A DNA stretch of 64,000 nt from Roseiarcus sp963774195 (GTDB lineage Bacteria; Pseudomonadota; Alphaproteobacteria; Rhizobiales; Beijerinckiaceae): assembly GCA_963774195.1 (NCBI GenBank), contig CAVZDY010000001.1:992001-1056000 (forward strand), given 5' to 3'. Numbering within the stretch: the stretch's first letter is position 1; each line of letters opens with the position of its first letter. The position numbers and the translations under genes were made by a program. A model generated the notes under the pieces. The model was given only the letters and a program-made list of their open reading frames with translations, did not search any database and had not been told where the DNA came from. Shown here in pieces: positions 56,703 to 64,000 of the stretch.

Positions 56703-57388
56703 GCCGTCGCCGAGGCAAGCGCCTCGAGAACGCCGGAGCGCATCCTCAGGGTGCGGTCGCATCGCGCCGCCAGCGCCGGATCGTGGGTGACGAGAACCAG
56801 CGTCGCGCCACGCCGCGCCGGCGCGTCGAACAGGAGATCGACGATCGCCCGCCCGGTCGTCTCATCGAGGTTGCCGGTCGGCTCGTCGGCGATCAGCAGC
56901 GAGGGCTTTGGGGAGAGCGCGCGGGCGAGGGCGACCCGCTGCTGTTCGCCGCCCGAGAGCTGAGCCGGGTAGTGGCTTTTGCGCTCGGCGAGCCCGACCA
57001 GCGCCAATTCCGCCTCGGCACGCGCGAAGGCGTCCGGGGCGCCGGCGAGTTCGAGCGGCGCGGCGACGTTCTCGAGCGCGGTCATCGTCGGGATCAGATG
57101 AAAGGACTGGAAGACAATGCCAATTCGTGCGCCGCGAAAACGCGCGAGCGCATCCTCGCTCATCGCCTCGATGGCGACGCCGTCGATCCGCACCGACCCG
57201 CTGTCCGGGCGCTCGACGCCCGCCATCGTCATCAGTAGAGTCGATTTGCCCGACCCCGACGCGCCTACGAGGCCGACCGCCTCGCCGCGCTCGATTGTCA
57301 GGCTGATTTTTCGCAATATATGGACCCTGGCCGCGCCCTCGCCGAGACTCAAGTCGACGTCGCGCAATTCAATCGCAGGATTCGCCAT
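56699..57388 (-). CDS. ABC transporter ATP-binding protein, YbbA/LolD-like
   Basis: 229 residues from the ATG at 57388. Walker A GASGSGKSTLL, Q-loop VFQSFHLIPTMTALENV (typical of MacB/LolD/YbbA ATPases), signature LSGGEQQRVALARAL, Walker B LLIADEPTGNLDE, H-loop LVTHDPALA. Its TGA overlaps the permease ATG. Its ATG is one base from the GTG of the divergent tesA. Confidence 0.92.
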   Translation of the reverse strand: MANPAIELRDVDLSLGEGAARVHILRKISLTIERGEAVGLVGASGSGKSTLLMTMAGVERPDSGSVRIDGVAIEAMSEDALARFRGARIGIVFQSFHLIPTMTALENVAAPLELAGAPDAFARAEAELALVGLAERKSHYPAQLSGGEQQRVALARALSPKPSLLIADEPTGNLDETTGRAIVDLLFDAPARRGATLVLVTHDPALAARCDRTLRMRSGVLEALASATA

Positions 57389-57389
57389 C

Positions 57390-58058
57390 GTGAAGACATT
57401 CCCTGGGCCAGAGCTCTCGACATATGGGCATTTGCCGAGCCGCGTCCAGGCGTTGGCCCTCGCGCTGCTCGTCGTTCTGGCCCTCGCGCCAGCCGCCGAA
57501 GCGCGGGCTTTGCGCGTCGTCGCGCTGGGCGACAGCCTCACGGCCGGTTACGGGTTGCCGCCCGGTCAATCTTTTGCCGACGCGCTGCAAGGCGCCCTGA
57601 AGGCGCAGGGCTTCGCTGTTGAGATCGTGAACGCGGGGGTCTCCGGCGACACGGCGGCGGGCGGTCTCTCCCGATTCGATTGGAGCGTTCCCGAGGGGAC
57701 CGACGCCTTGATCCTCGAACTCGGCGCCAACGACATGCTGCGCGGCCACGATCCCGCCGAAACCGAAAAATCACTCGCCGAGATCTTGGAGAAGGCGCGC
57801 GCCCGGCATATTCCAACGCTGATCGCCGGCATGCGCGCCGCGCCCAACCTCGGGCCGGATTATCAGCAGCGGTTCGACGCGATCTATCCTGATCTCGCCA
57901 AGCGCTACGGCGTCGCGCTCTACCCCTTCTTCCTCGCTGGCGTCGCAGGGGATCCGAAGCTCAATCAGCCAGATGGGTTGCATCCGACGCGAGACGGGGT
58001 GACGCGGGTCGTTGCGGCCATGCTGCCGACGGTGGAGCACTTCTTGGCGATGATTTAA
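57390..58058 (+). CDS. tesA: SGNH-family esterase/lysophospholipase, TesA-like
   Basis: 222 residues if GTG 57390 is the start; TTG 57432 is the alternative. A signal region (VQALALALLVVLALAPAAEA) targets it to the periplasm. SGNH residues are all present: ALGDSLTAGYGLP (Ser), GVSGDTAAGG (Gly), LELGANDMLRG (Asn), DGLHPTRDG (Asp/His). TesA hydrolyses acyl thioesters, lysophospholipids and aryl esters. It is divergent from ybbA/ybbP as in E. coli, which supports the identification. Confidence 0.9.
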   Translation: MKTFPGPELSTYGHLPSRVQALALALLVVLALAPAAEARALRVVALGDSLTAGYGLPPGQSFADALQGALKAQGFAVEIVNAGVSGDTAAGGLSRFDWSVPEGTDALILELGANDMLRGHDPAETEKSLAEILEKARARHIPTLIAGMRAAPNLGPDYQQRFDAIYPDLAKRYGVALYPFFLAGVAGDPKLNQPDGLHPTRDGVTRVVAAMLPTVEHFLAMI

Positions 58059-58207
58059 CAATAGGGCTAAGCAAAAATTCCACGCCGTCGCCGAATTTTC
58101 CAGTTCGGCTAGGCTTTACGCGCTCTTGCGCCTCTGAGAATGTTTGCTTTAGCAGTTCGCCCGAGCGGCCCAGAACGGATCGACGGGCCCGCGGGGAGTT
58201 GCCGTCC

Positions 58208-59071
58208 ATGTCCGTTCCGCGCCATATCCTGACTCTGGCCTGCGCCAATCGGCCGGGGATCGTCGCCAAGGTGTCGACGGCGCTGTTCGAGGGCGGCTTC
58301 AACATTCTCGAAGCGCAGCAGTTCGACGACATCGAGACGGGCACCTTTTTCATGCGCGTCGGCTTCAACGGCGCGAGCGAGATGGCGGATGTCGCCGCGC
58401 TGCGGGCGGAATTCTCGGCGCTTGCGGCCATGCTCGGTATGAAATGGTCGATCCGACCACAGGATGAGAAGAAACGGGTCGCGCTCCTGGTGTCGCGGTT
58501 CGACCACTGCCTCGTCGATCTGCTCTATCGGTGGCGTAGCGGCGAATTGGCGATGGACCTCGTCGCGATCATCGCCAACTATCCCCGCGATACCTACGAT
58601 CATATCGATTTCGACGATATCCCGTTCCATTACCTGCCGGTCGACAAGCAGACGAAGATGGAGCAAGAGACCCAGATCTGGGAGACCGTCCGCTCCGCCA
58701 AGGCGGACGTCATCGTGCTCGCCCGCTACATGCAGATTCTTTCCGACGGCCTCGCCGCGAAGCTGCAAGGCCGCTGCATCAACATCCACCATTCGTTCCT
58801 GCCCGGCTTCAAGGGGGCGCGGCCCTATCATCAGGCGCATGCGCGCGGGGTGAAGCTGATCGGCGCGACGGCGCATTTCGTCACTTCCGATCTCGATGAA
58901 GGGCCGATCATCGAGCAGGACGTCGAGCGCATCAATCATCACGACACGCCCGAAGATCTCGTGCGCAAAGGGCGCGACATCGAGCGGCGCGTTCTCGCGC
59001 GGGCGCTCGCCTATCACCTCGAGGACCGGGTGCTGCTGAACGGCACAAAAACTGTGGTGTTTTCGGGTTAG
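58208..59071 (+). CDS. purU: Formyltetrahydrofolate deformylase
   Basis: 287 residues. N-terminal ACT domain (ILTLACANRPGIVAKVSTALFEGGFNI, in parts), then the formyl-hydrolase domain with NIHHSFLPGFKGARPYHQAHARGVKLIGATAHFV, in parts, which contains the Asn-His pair, and SDLDEGPIIEQD with the catalytic Asp. Releases formate from 10-formyl-THF, balancing the one-carbon pool; in methylotrophs several copies may occur. Monocistronic. Start at ATG 58208 because MSVPRHILTL begins the ACT strand. Confidence 0.94.
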   Translation: MSVPRHILTLACANRPGIVAKVSTALFEGGFNILEAQQFDDIETGTFFMRVGFNGASEMADVAALRAEFSALAAMLGMKWSIRPQDEKKRVALLVSRFDHCLVDLLYRWRSGELAMDLVAIIANYPRDTYDHIDFDDIPFHYLPVDKQTKMEQETQIWETVRSAKADVIVLARYMQILSDGLAAKLQGRCINIHHSFLPGFKGARPYHQAHARGVKLIGATAHFVTSDLDEGPIIEQDVERINHHDTPEDLVRKGRDIERRVLARALAYHLEDRVLLNGTKTVVFSG

Positions 59072-59206
59072 ACGCCCTCTCCCTGTGACATTGGACGCGA
59101 GAGCGCGTATGTTGGCGTCAACGCCGCCCGCGCTTTCGTGACGTAGGCCGTTCGTTCCCAGGCTACGCCCGAAACTCCGCTGGCGTCTGCACGCGGAGGA
59201 ACGCTT

Positions 59207-60130
59207 ATGACGTCCGCTTTTCACGTCTATTTCGGGCCGGAGGGGCTCGCGGCGCGTCCGGAAGTTCGTAAGATCAGCGCTCATGACTGCTTCGCCGCGT
59301 TGGCGGAGGGCGTCGACGATTTTCGCGCCATGCCTTCGCATCTGGCCTTTCTCGGCGTGTTCTACGTGCTCGGCGGGATCGTGCTGACCTCTCTCGAGGA
59401 GTTCGCCAATCTGCTGCAGTTGGTCTTCCCGGTGGCGGCGGGCTTTGCGATCGTCGGCCCGCTTCTTGCCATAGGCCTGTACGAAATGAGCCGTCGCCGC
59501 GAGGCGGGTTTGGACGCCGGCTGGCGCGACGCCTTCGCCGTCCTCAGATCGCCGGCCCTGCCGGCGATCGCCGTGCTTGGTCTCATTTTGGCGGTGATCT
59601 TCGCCATCTGGATCGCCGCCGCAGAGGGCCTCTATGTCTGGCTGTATGGGCCGGACCCGCCGACCTCGGCCGCCGACTTTTTCGCTGACGTTCTGACCAC
59701 GTCGCGCGGATGGGGGTTGATCCTCGTCGGCGGTTTCGTCGGGTTCTGCTTCGCCGCGCTGGCGTTGTGTATCAGCGTTGTCTCCTTCCCGCTCCTGCTC
59801 GATCGCGACGTCGGTCTCGTGCCGGCGATCGACGCTTCGTTGCGCACGGCCTGGGAGAACCCCGGCCCGGTGGCGCTCTGGGGCCTCATCGTGGCCGCGG
59901 GGCTCATCCTCGGATCGTTGCCGTTGTTCGTCGGCCTGGCGATCGTCATGCCCGTGCTCGGCCATGCGACGTGGCGGTTCTACCGCCGCGCGATCGTGCG
60001 CGATCCGGCCCACGAACGCTCCGCGCAACTGCCGACCGATATGGGCAAGCCGCCGGGGTACCACGCGACAGCGCATTCGTTCCTATTCCCTTGGCCGGAT
60101 AGCGAAGCGGAAGACAAAGGCGGCCGTTGA
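59207..60130 (+). CDS. DUF2189 integral membrane protein
   Basis: 307 residues with a good ribosome site (ggaggaacgctt). Six membrane helices, e.g. FLGVFYVLGGIVL, AAGFAIVGPLLAIGLYE, LPAIAVLGLILAVIFAI and LILVGGFVGFCFAALALCIS, in parts. 'PLLAIGLYEMSRRRE' and 'SFPLLLDRDVGLVPAIDASLRTAWENP', in parts, are the DUF2189 marks. A soluble tail of about 50 residues ends the protein. Function unknown; DUF2189 genes are sometimes linked to cytochrome c oxidase genes, but not here. Confidence 0.88.
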   Translation: MTSAFHVYFGPEGLAARPEVRKISAHDCFAALAEGVDDFRAMPSHLAFLGVFYVLGGIVLTSLEEFANLLQLVFPVAAGFAIVGPLLAIGLYEMSRRREAGLDAGWRDAFAVLRSPALPAIAVLGLILAVIFAIWIAAAEGLYVWLYGPDPPTSAADFFADVLTTSRGWGLILVGGFVGFCFAALALCISVVSFPLLLDRDVGLVPAIDASLRTAWENPGPVALWGLIVAAGLILGSLPLFVGLAIVMPVLGHATWRFYRRAIVRDPAHERSAQLPTDMGKPPGYHATAHSFLFPWPDSEAEDKGGR

Positions 60131-60141
60131 CCGTCGGCTCG

Positions 60142-60960
60142 CTACAGCAACCGCCATAAGCCTCTGATCCAACGAAAGAACGCGTTAGACGCCTGCGCTG
60201 CCGGCGGGGCCGGGAGGGCGAGTGGCGGTTCGGGCCGCCTCGCGCAGGCCTCCGAGAGCGTCGACATCGCAATCTCGCCGTCCGTGAAATAGCGATCGCC
60301 GCCACCGTTGCGGGCGAGCAGGGTCGGGCCGACGCCGCTTACGGAATATGTGGTCTTGACGACGCCGGCCGCCGCGAGATCGGCGGCCAGACGATCGCGC
60401 TCCTTGTCGATGTCGGGAGCGATGTGATGCGTCACCTGGCCGGTGAAATGGCTGACGCCGACGCTGCGGTCGAATGTCGCCGCGCCGAGCCAGACCGGCG
60501 CGCCCTCTTCGCCGGCGGCGAGAACCTGCCAGAACCGCACATGGTGGCGTGTGCTCGGACTGGTCCCGGAGGCCTTCTGGAACGCGAGATCCTGCCGCCG
60601 CCCCTCATAGAAGAGATCGCTCACGGGGGCGGTCGGATAGGCGCGCCTCAGCAGGACGCTGCTGGCGATCTTGGCGCTGGAGCGCCAGGTCACCGCGTCG
60701 GCCGGCCACCATCCCGCCACGCGCATCGCGCAAATCAGGTCATCGCGCCGGCCGACGAGACCGACATTGAGCGCGTCGCCGGAAATGCCCAGCGTGGTGT
60801 GGGTGATCATCGGCTTGTCCGCCAGTCCGCCTTGATGTTCGAAATGGCGCCAAAACGCTGGCATCGCCTCATAGGCTATGGAGAAATAGAGCGCCGCGAC
60901 GATCGCTGCTGCGCCGGCCAGGCGGCGGGTCCAGGCGGAAAGGGGACGGATCGGCGACAT
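60142..60960 (-). CDS. LssY C-terminal domain protein
   Basis: 272 residues. One N-terminal membrane helix (LAGAAAIVAALYFSIAYEA), then the LssY_C pattern: GDALNVGLVGRRDDLICAMRVAGWWPAD, in parts, VSDLFYEGRRQDLAFQKASG, RHHVRFW and AATFDRSVGVSHFTGQVTHHI, in parts. Short Pro-rich tail. LssY_C occurs alone or fused to PAP2 phosphatases; the function is unknown, although the name comes from a Legionella secretion locus. Convergent with the DUF2189 gene. Confidence 0.83.
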   Translation of the reverse strand: MSPIRPLSAWTRRLAGAAAIVAALYFSIAYEAMPAFWRHFEHQGGLADKPMITHTTLGISGDALNVGLVGRRDDLICAMRVAGWWPADAVTWRSSAKIASSVLLRRAYPTAPVSDLFYEGRRQDLAFQKASGTSPSTRHHVRFWQVLAAGEEGAPVWLGAATFDRSVGVSHFTGQVTHHIAPDIDKERDRLAADLAAAGVVKTTYSVSGVGPTLLARNGGGDRYFTDGEIAMSTLSEACARRPEPPLALPAPPAAQASNAFFRWIRGLWRLL

Positions 60961-61053
60961 AGGTCGTGATTTTGCGGAGGGGTTCGCCTAAAAGCAATCG
61001 CGTTGGCGCGCCGCCGCGCCGGTTGTGCGCCTTCCCAGATCGTCTCGTCGCTC

Positions 61054-62826
61054 ATGTCGTTTTTTCGCCTCTACGGGCGCGTTCTCGAGCAATTGCACCC
61101 GGTCAAGGGGACGGCGGCGACGCTCGTCGTCGCCAATGTGGCGCTTGCCAGCGCCCAATTCGCCGAGCCTCTGCTTTATGGCCGAGTGATCGACCGCCTT
61201 GCCCGCGCGCAGCAAACTGGCCTCGCCGCGACGTGGGCCGACGTCGCGCCTTTGCTCGCGGCCTGGAGCGGCTTTGCGGTCTTTTCGATCGTCGCGGGCA
61301 TTCTGGTCGCGCTGCACGCAGACAGGCTCGCCCATCGGCGGCGGGTCGGCGTGATGGCGGCCTACTTTGAACATGTGCTGCATCTGCCGATGGGCTTTCA
61401 CGCCAGCACCCATTCCGGCCGGCTGCTGAAGATCATGATCGAAGGCTCGGCGGCCATGTTCGGCGTCTGGCTGGCGTTCTTCCGCGAACACTGCGCCAGC
61501 ATGATCGCGCTCTTCGTGCTGCTGCCGCTCACCCTGTTCAAGAATTGGCGGCTCGGCGCGATCCTGATCGCTCTCGTCTTCGTCTTCGGCGCGGTGATGA
61601 ATTTCGTCATCCGCCGCACCGAGACGATGCAGACTGCCGCCGATGAGGTCAGCGCCAATCTCGCCGAGCGGGTCTCCGATGTGCTCGGCAACATGCCGGT
61701 CGTGCAAAGCTTCGCGCGCGTTGAGGAAGAGGCGCGCGAGATGCGCCGCATGACTGAACGACTCTTGAGCGCACAATTTCCCGTTCTGACCTGGTGGGCG
61801 ATCGCGAGCGTCGCGACGCGCGCCAGCGCAACGCTGGCGCTGCTCGGCATCTTTGTCATCGGCGTCTGGCTTGATTTGCGCGGTCTCACCAGCGTCGGCG
61901 AGATCGCGACCTTCATGGGCCTCGCGACGATGCTGATCGGCCGGCTCGAGCAGATCGTCGGCTTCGTAAATTTTCTCTTTAGCCAGGCGCCAAAGCTCGC
62001 CCAGTTCTTCGATGTGCTCGACACGTCTTCCAGCGTCGTCGACCGGCCAGGCGCGGCGAAGGTCGCCCGCGTCGTCGGCCACGTGCGCTTCGAGGGCGTG
62101 TCGTTCGCTTACGAGGCTGGGCGCGAAGCGGTGCGTTGCCTCACCTTCGACGCGCCGGCCGGCACGACGATCGCGCTCGTCGGGGCGACCGGCTCAGGCA
62201 AATCGACGACCCTCGCGCTGCTGCATCGGGTCTACGATCCGACGCGCGGACGCATCACCGTCGATGGGCGGGACATCCGCGAGTTGACGCTCGCCTCGCT
62301 GCGCGGCGCCATCGGGGTCGTCTTCCAGGAGCCGTTCATTTTCGCGCGCTCGATCGAGGAAAATTTACGCATCGGCAAGCCGGACGCGACGATGGCGGAG
62401 ATCGCGGACGCGCTGCGGCGCGCCCAAGCGAGCGAATTCGTCAGCGAGCAGTCGCGCGGCCTCGCGACCATCATCAGCGAGCATGGCCGCAACCTTTCTG
62501 GCGGCGAGCGCCAGCGGCTCGCCATCGCTCGGGCGCTTCTCAAGGACCCGCCGATCATGATCTTCGACGAGGCGACGAGCGCCCTCGACGCCGCAACCGA
62601 GCGGCAATTGCAGGGCGCGCTCGACGAGGCAATGCGCGGGCGCACGACCTTCATCATCGCCCACCGGCTCGCCACCATCCGCAAGGCCGACCGCATCCTG
62701 GTGTTCGACAAGGGCGAGATCGTCGAGAGCGGGACGTTCGGGTCGCTCGTCGCGGAGGGCGGCGTCTTCGCGAGGCTGGCGCGCGCCCAGTTTATCGGAT
62801 CCGAACGCGAGGGGGCCGCCCCGTAA
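61054..62826 (+). CDS. ndvA: Cyclic beta-1,2-glucan ABC exporter, NdvA/ChvA-like
   Basis: 590 residues from the ATG at 61054 (MSFFRLYGRVLEQL). ABC exporter half-transporter: six membrane helices to about 300, then the ATPase with GATGSGKSTTLAL (Walker A), LSGGERQRLAIARAL (signature), MIFDEATSALDA (Walker B) and AHRLATI. ASAQFAEPLLYGRVIDRL and HSGRLLKIMIEGSAAMFGVWLAFFREH, in parts, match the NdvA group rather than MsbA. Exports periplasmic cyclic glucans, needed for osmotic adaptation and host interaction in Hyphomicrobiales. The glucan synthase (ndvB) is not in the window. Confidence 0.88.
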   Translation: MSFFRLYGRVLEQLHPVKGTAATLVVANVALASAQFAEPLLYGRVIDRLARAQQTGLAATWADVAPLLAAWSGFAVFSIVAGILVALHADRLAHRRRVGVMAAYFEHVLHLPMGFHASTHSGRLLKIMIEGSAAMFGVWLAFFREHCASMIALFVLLPLTLFKNWRLGAILIALVFVFGAVMNFVIRRTETMQTAADEVSANLAERVSDVLGNMPVVQSFARVEEEAREMRRMTERLLSAQFPVLTWWAIASVATRASATLALLGIFVIGVWLDLRGLTSVGEIATFMGLATMLIGRLEQIVGFVNFLFSQAPKLAQFFDVLDTSSSVVDRPGAAKVARVVGHVRFEGVSFAYEAGREAVRCLTFDAPAGTTIALVGATGSGKSTTLALLHRVYDPTRGRITVDGRDIRELTLASLRGAIGVVFQEPFIFARSIEENLRIGKPDATMAEIADALRRAQASEFVSEQSRGLATIISEHGRNLSGGERQRLAIARALLKDPPIMIFDEATSALDAATERQLQGALDEAMRGRTTFIIAHRLATIRKADRILVFDKGEIVESGTFGSLVAEGGVFARLARAQFIGSEREGAAP

Positions 62827-62855
62827 CAATTGGCCTTGTCCGGCCGTAAAAGGGG

Positions 62856-62881
62856 AGGCGTTCCCACGCGAGGGAACGCCT
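62856..62881 (+). terminator. Strong hairpin downstream of ndvA, probable terminator
   Basis: A 10-bp perfect stem aggcgttccc / gggaacgcct with a 6-base loop lies 30 bp after the ndvA stop. There is no T-tract, so intrinsic termination is uncertain. Confidence 0.5.
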
Positions 62882-63069
62882 GATAAGGTGGCGGCGGCCC
62901 TTTTGCCCCTCCAGACGTGCGGCGATTTGCCCGAACTGCCGCCGGGTCTTCGGGTCTTGATCGCGGCGCGCTCTTGGCGAAGATCTGGGATCCGCCGTTT
63001 CGCCGCGCGCTCCAGTGACCGCGCCGGCGCCGTTCCAACGAGCCGCTCGGCGCCAAGGAGACGAACCTG

Positions 63070-63471
63070 ATGAAAGACAACGCTTTTCCCGTCACCCACA
63101 CCGAGGCGGAGTGGCGCGCGCTGTTGACGCCGGAGCAATATGTCATCATGCGCGAGCACGGCACCGAGCGTCCCGGCAGCTGCGCGCTCAACACCGAGAA
63201 GCGGCCGGGCGTCTTCGCCTGCGCCGGTTGCGATCAGCCGCTGTTCCGATCGACGACCAAATTCGACAGCGGCACCGGCTGGCCGAGCTTCAACGATCCG
63301 CTCCCCGGTTCGGTCGAGACCACCGCCGATCGCAGTTGGGGAATGGTCCGCACCGAGGTCCACTGCTCGCGCTGCGGCTCGCATCTCGGCCATGTGTTTC
63401 CCGACGGCCCGCCGCCGACCCATCTGCGCTATTGCATCAACGGGGTAGCGACCAATTTCACTCCGTCTTGA
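63070..63471 (+). CDS. msrB: Peptide-methionine (R)-S-oxide reductase
   Basis: 133 residues. Zinc ligands in CAGCDQPLF and CSRCGSHLGHVF (two CxxC), the FDSGTGWPSFNDP motif, and the catalytic Cys in RYCINGVATNF, which corresponds to the RxCxN signature. Repairs the R-epimer of oxidised methionine, using thioredoxin. Complete and of usual length. hemH follows after 15 bp, so they may be co-transcribed. Confidence 0.96.
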   Translation: MKDNAFPVTHTEAEWRALLTPEQYVIMREHGTERPGSCALNTEKRPGVFACAGCDQPLFRSTTKFDSGTGWPSFNDPLPGSVETTADRSWGMVRTEVHCSRCGSHLGHVFPDGPPPTHLRYCINGVATNFTPS

Positions 63472-63486
63472 ACCCACGGGGACCTC

Positions 63487-64000
63487 ATGAACGCGCCATT
63501 GTCGTCGGGGGAATTCCGCGCCTCGCCGCGCCCCAAGAACCATCCTTCGGCGCCCAGCGGGCGGATCGGCGTTCTGTTGGTCAATCTCGGGACCCCCGAA
63601 GGGACCGACTATTGGTCGATGCGCCGCTATCTCAAGGAGTTCCTGTCCGACCAGCGCGTCATCGAGACGCCGCGCTGGCTCTGGTGGCCGATCCTCAACC
63701 TCATCATCCTGACCAAGCGGCCCGGCGCGAAGGGCAAGGACTATGAAACGATCTGGGACAAGGAGCGCGACGAAAGCCCGCTGAAGACGATCACCCGCGC
63801 GCAGGCGGAGAAGCTCGCTGCGGCCCTGTCGGCTTCGTCCCGCGAGAGCCGGCTGGAGATCGACTGGGCGATGCGCTACGGCAAGCCGGCGATCGCCGAT
63901 CGCCTCGCCGCCTTGCAGGCAAAGGGCTGCGACCGCATTCTGCTTGTGCCGCTATATCCGCAATATTGCGCCGCGACGTCGGCGACGGTCTGCGACAAGG
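63487..64000 (+). CDS. hemH: Ferrochelatase (5' part, runs off the window)
   Basis: The first 171 residues are present. IGVLLVNLGTPEGTDYWSMRRYLKEFLSDQRVIE, in parts, and KEFLSD are the ferrochelatase N-terminal signature. DESPLKTITRAQ, MRYGKP and LVPLYPQYCAATSATV, in parts, follow in order and carry conserved residues of the porphyrin cleft. Inserts Fe2+ into protoporphyrin IX. The catalytic His and C-terminal part lie outside. Confidence 0.95.
   Translation, partial: MNAPLSSGEFRASPRPKNHPSAPSGRIGVLLVNLGTPEGTDYWSMRRYLKEFLSDQRVIETPRWLWWPILNLIILTKRPGAKGKDYETIWDKERDESPLKTITRAQAEKLAAALSASSRESRLEIDWAMRYGKPAIADRLAALQAKGCDRILLVPLYPQYCAATSATVCDK

Noticed and set aside
54165..56963. Open frame of 932 codons opposite the YbbP gene
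   Set aside because: It mirrors the permease codons on the other strand, is Arg/Glu/Asp-rich without any domain, and has no ribosome site. It is a high-GC shadow.
62856..62881. The hairpin after ndvA as an msrB riboswitch
   Set aside because: It is a simple stem without conserved aptamer elements and lies about 190 bp before msrB.

Overview
The window is GC-rich DNA with dense gene packing, many ATGA/GTGA start-stop overlaps and a gene content typical of Alphaproteobacteria of the order Hyphomicrobiales. Examples are an NdvA-type glucan exporter, an extensin-family lipoprotein, MctP with its DUF3311 partner, a CnoX-like thioredoxin and a fused PuuE-UraD enzyme. The intergenic palindromes (core ccgggtcaagcccgg, and ggatgcccgc...gcgggcat) fit the same group. 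The genus cannot be fixed from the sequence. No tRNA, rRNA or CRISPR array was recognised.

Layout. 1-2.9 kb: end of a branched-chain-amino-acid-type ABC importer operon (livG-F-H-M). 3.0-10.3 kb: accessory stretch with a Rossmann reductase, an IS630-type insertion sequence, two low-complexity secreted proteins, an MDR oxidoreductase with a second Rossmann reductase, and palindromic repeats carrying broken GIY-YIG gene ends. 10.3-15.3 kb: Lon-N-like protein, thioredoxin/TPR protein, prolyl-tRNA editing protein, NicO plus DUF1007 pair, extensin-like lipoprotein. 15.4-16.8 kb: an intact GIY-YIG gene between palindrome pairs, then an enoyl-CoA hydratase. 16.9-19.6 kb: purine catabolism (PuuE-UraD fusion and guanine deaminase). 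19.7-21.1 kb: an AT-rich, probably acquired caspase-like gene. 22.5-28.2 kb: CheW, a chemoreceptor and a membrane histidine kinase. 28.3-33.8 kb: GST, a beta-hydroxyacid dehydrogenase, a tautomerase/DUF4865 pair divergent from a LysR regulator, a class III cyclase and MobA. 33.9-36.9 kb: an orphan TRAP binding protein facing MctP/DUF3311. 37.1-42.2 kb: a complete TonB module (receptor, ExbB, ExbD, TonB, secreted DUF3828-like protein). 42.2-48.9 kb: leuC behind a leader-peptide attenuator, ArfB, argH, a TlpA-like thioredoxin, and an MHYT-GGDEF-EAL protein. 49.3-54.1 kb: ftsH, then a metallophosphoesterase-cupredoxin-ECF sigma-anti-sigma operon. 54.1-64 kb: YbbP/YbbA/TesA, PurU, DUF2189, LssY_C, NdvA, MsrB and the start of HemH.

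Points that stand out. (1) Four otherwise well-preserved genes (livM, lysR, tlpA, GGDEF-EAL) each carry one extra base, and each break sits at or next to a GANTC motif, the CcrM methylation site. This looks more like systematic base-calling error than gene death. (2) The intergenic palindromes travel with a GIY-YIG endonuclease gene or with its 3' end, which suggests a GIY-YIG-linked dispersal system. (3) leuC is preceded by a 20-codon peptide rich in Val/Leu/Ile codons and a terminator whose 5' arm can pair with a competing upstream segment. (4) Two distant loci share an intergenic element with TTGAC repeated every 10 bp. (5) A lone AT-rich caspase-like protease with an unrecognised C-terminal half is a candidate defence or cell-death gene.
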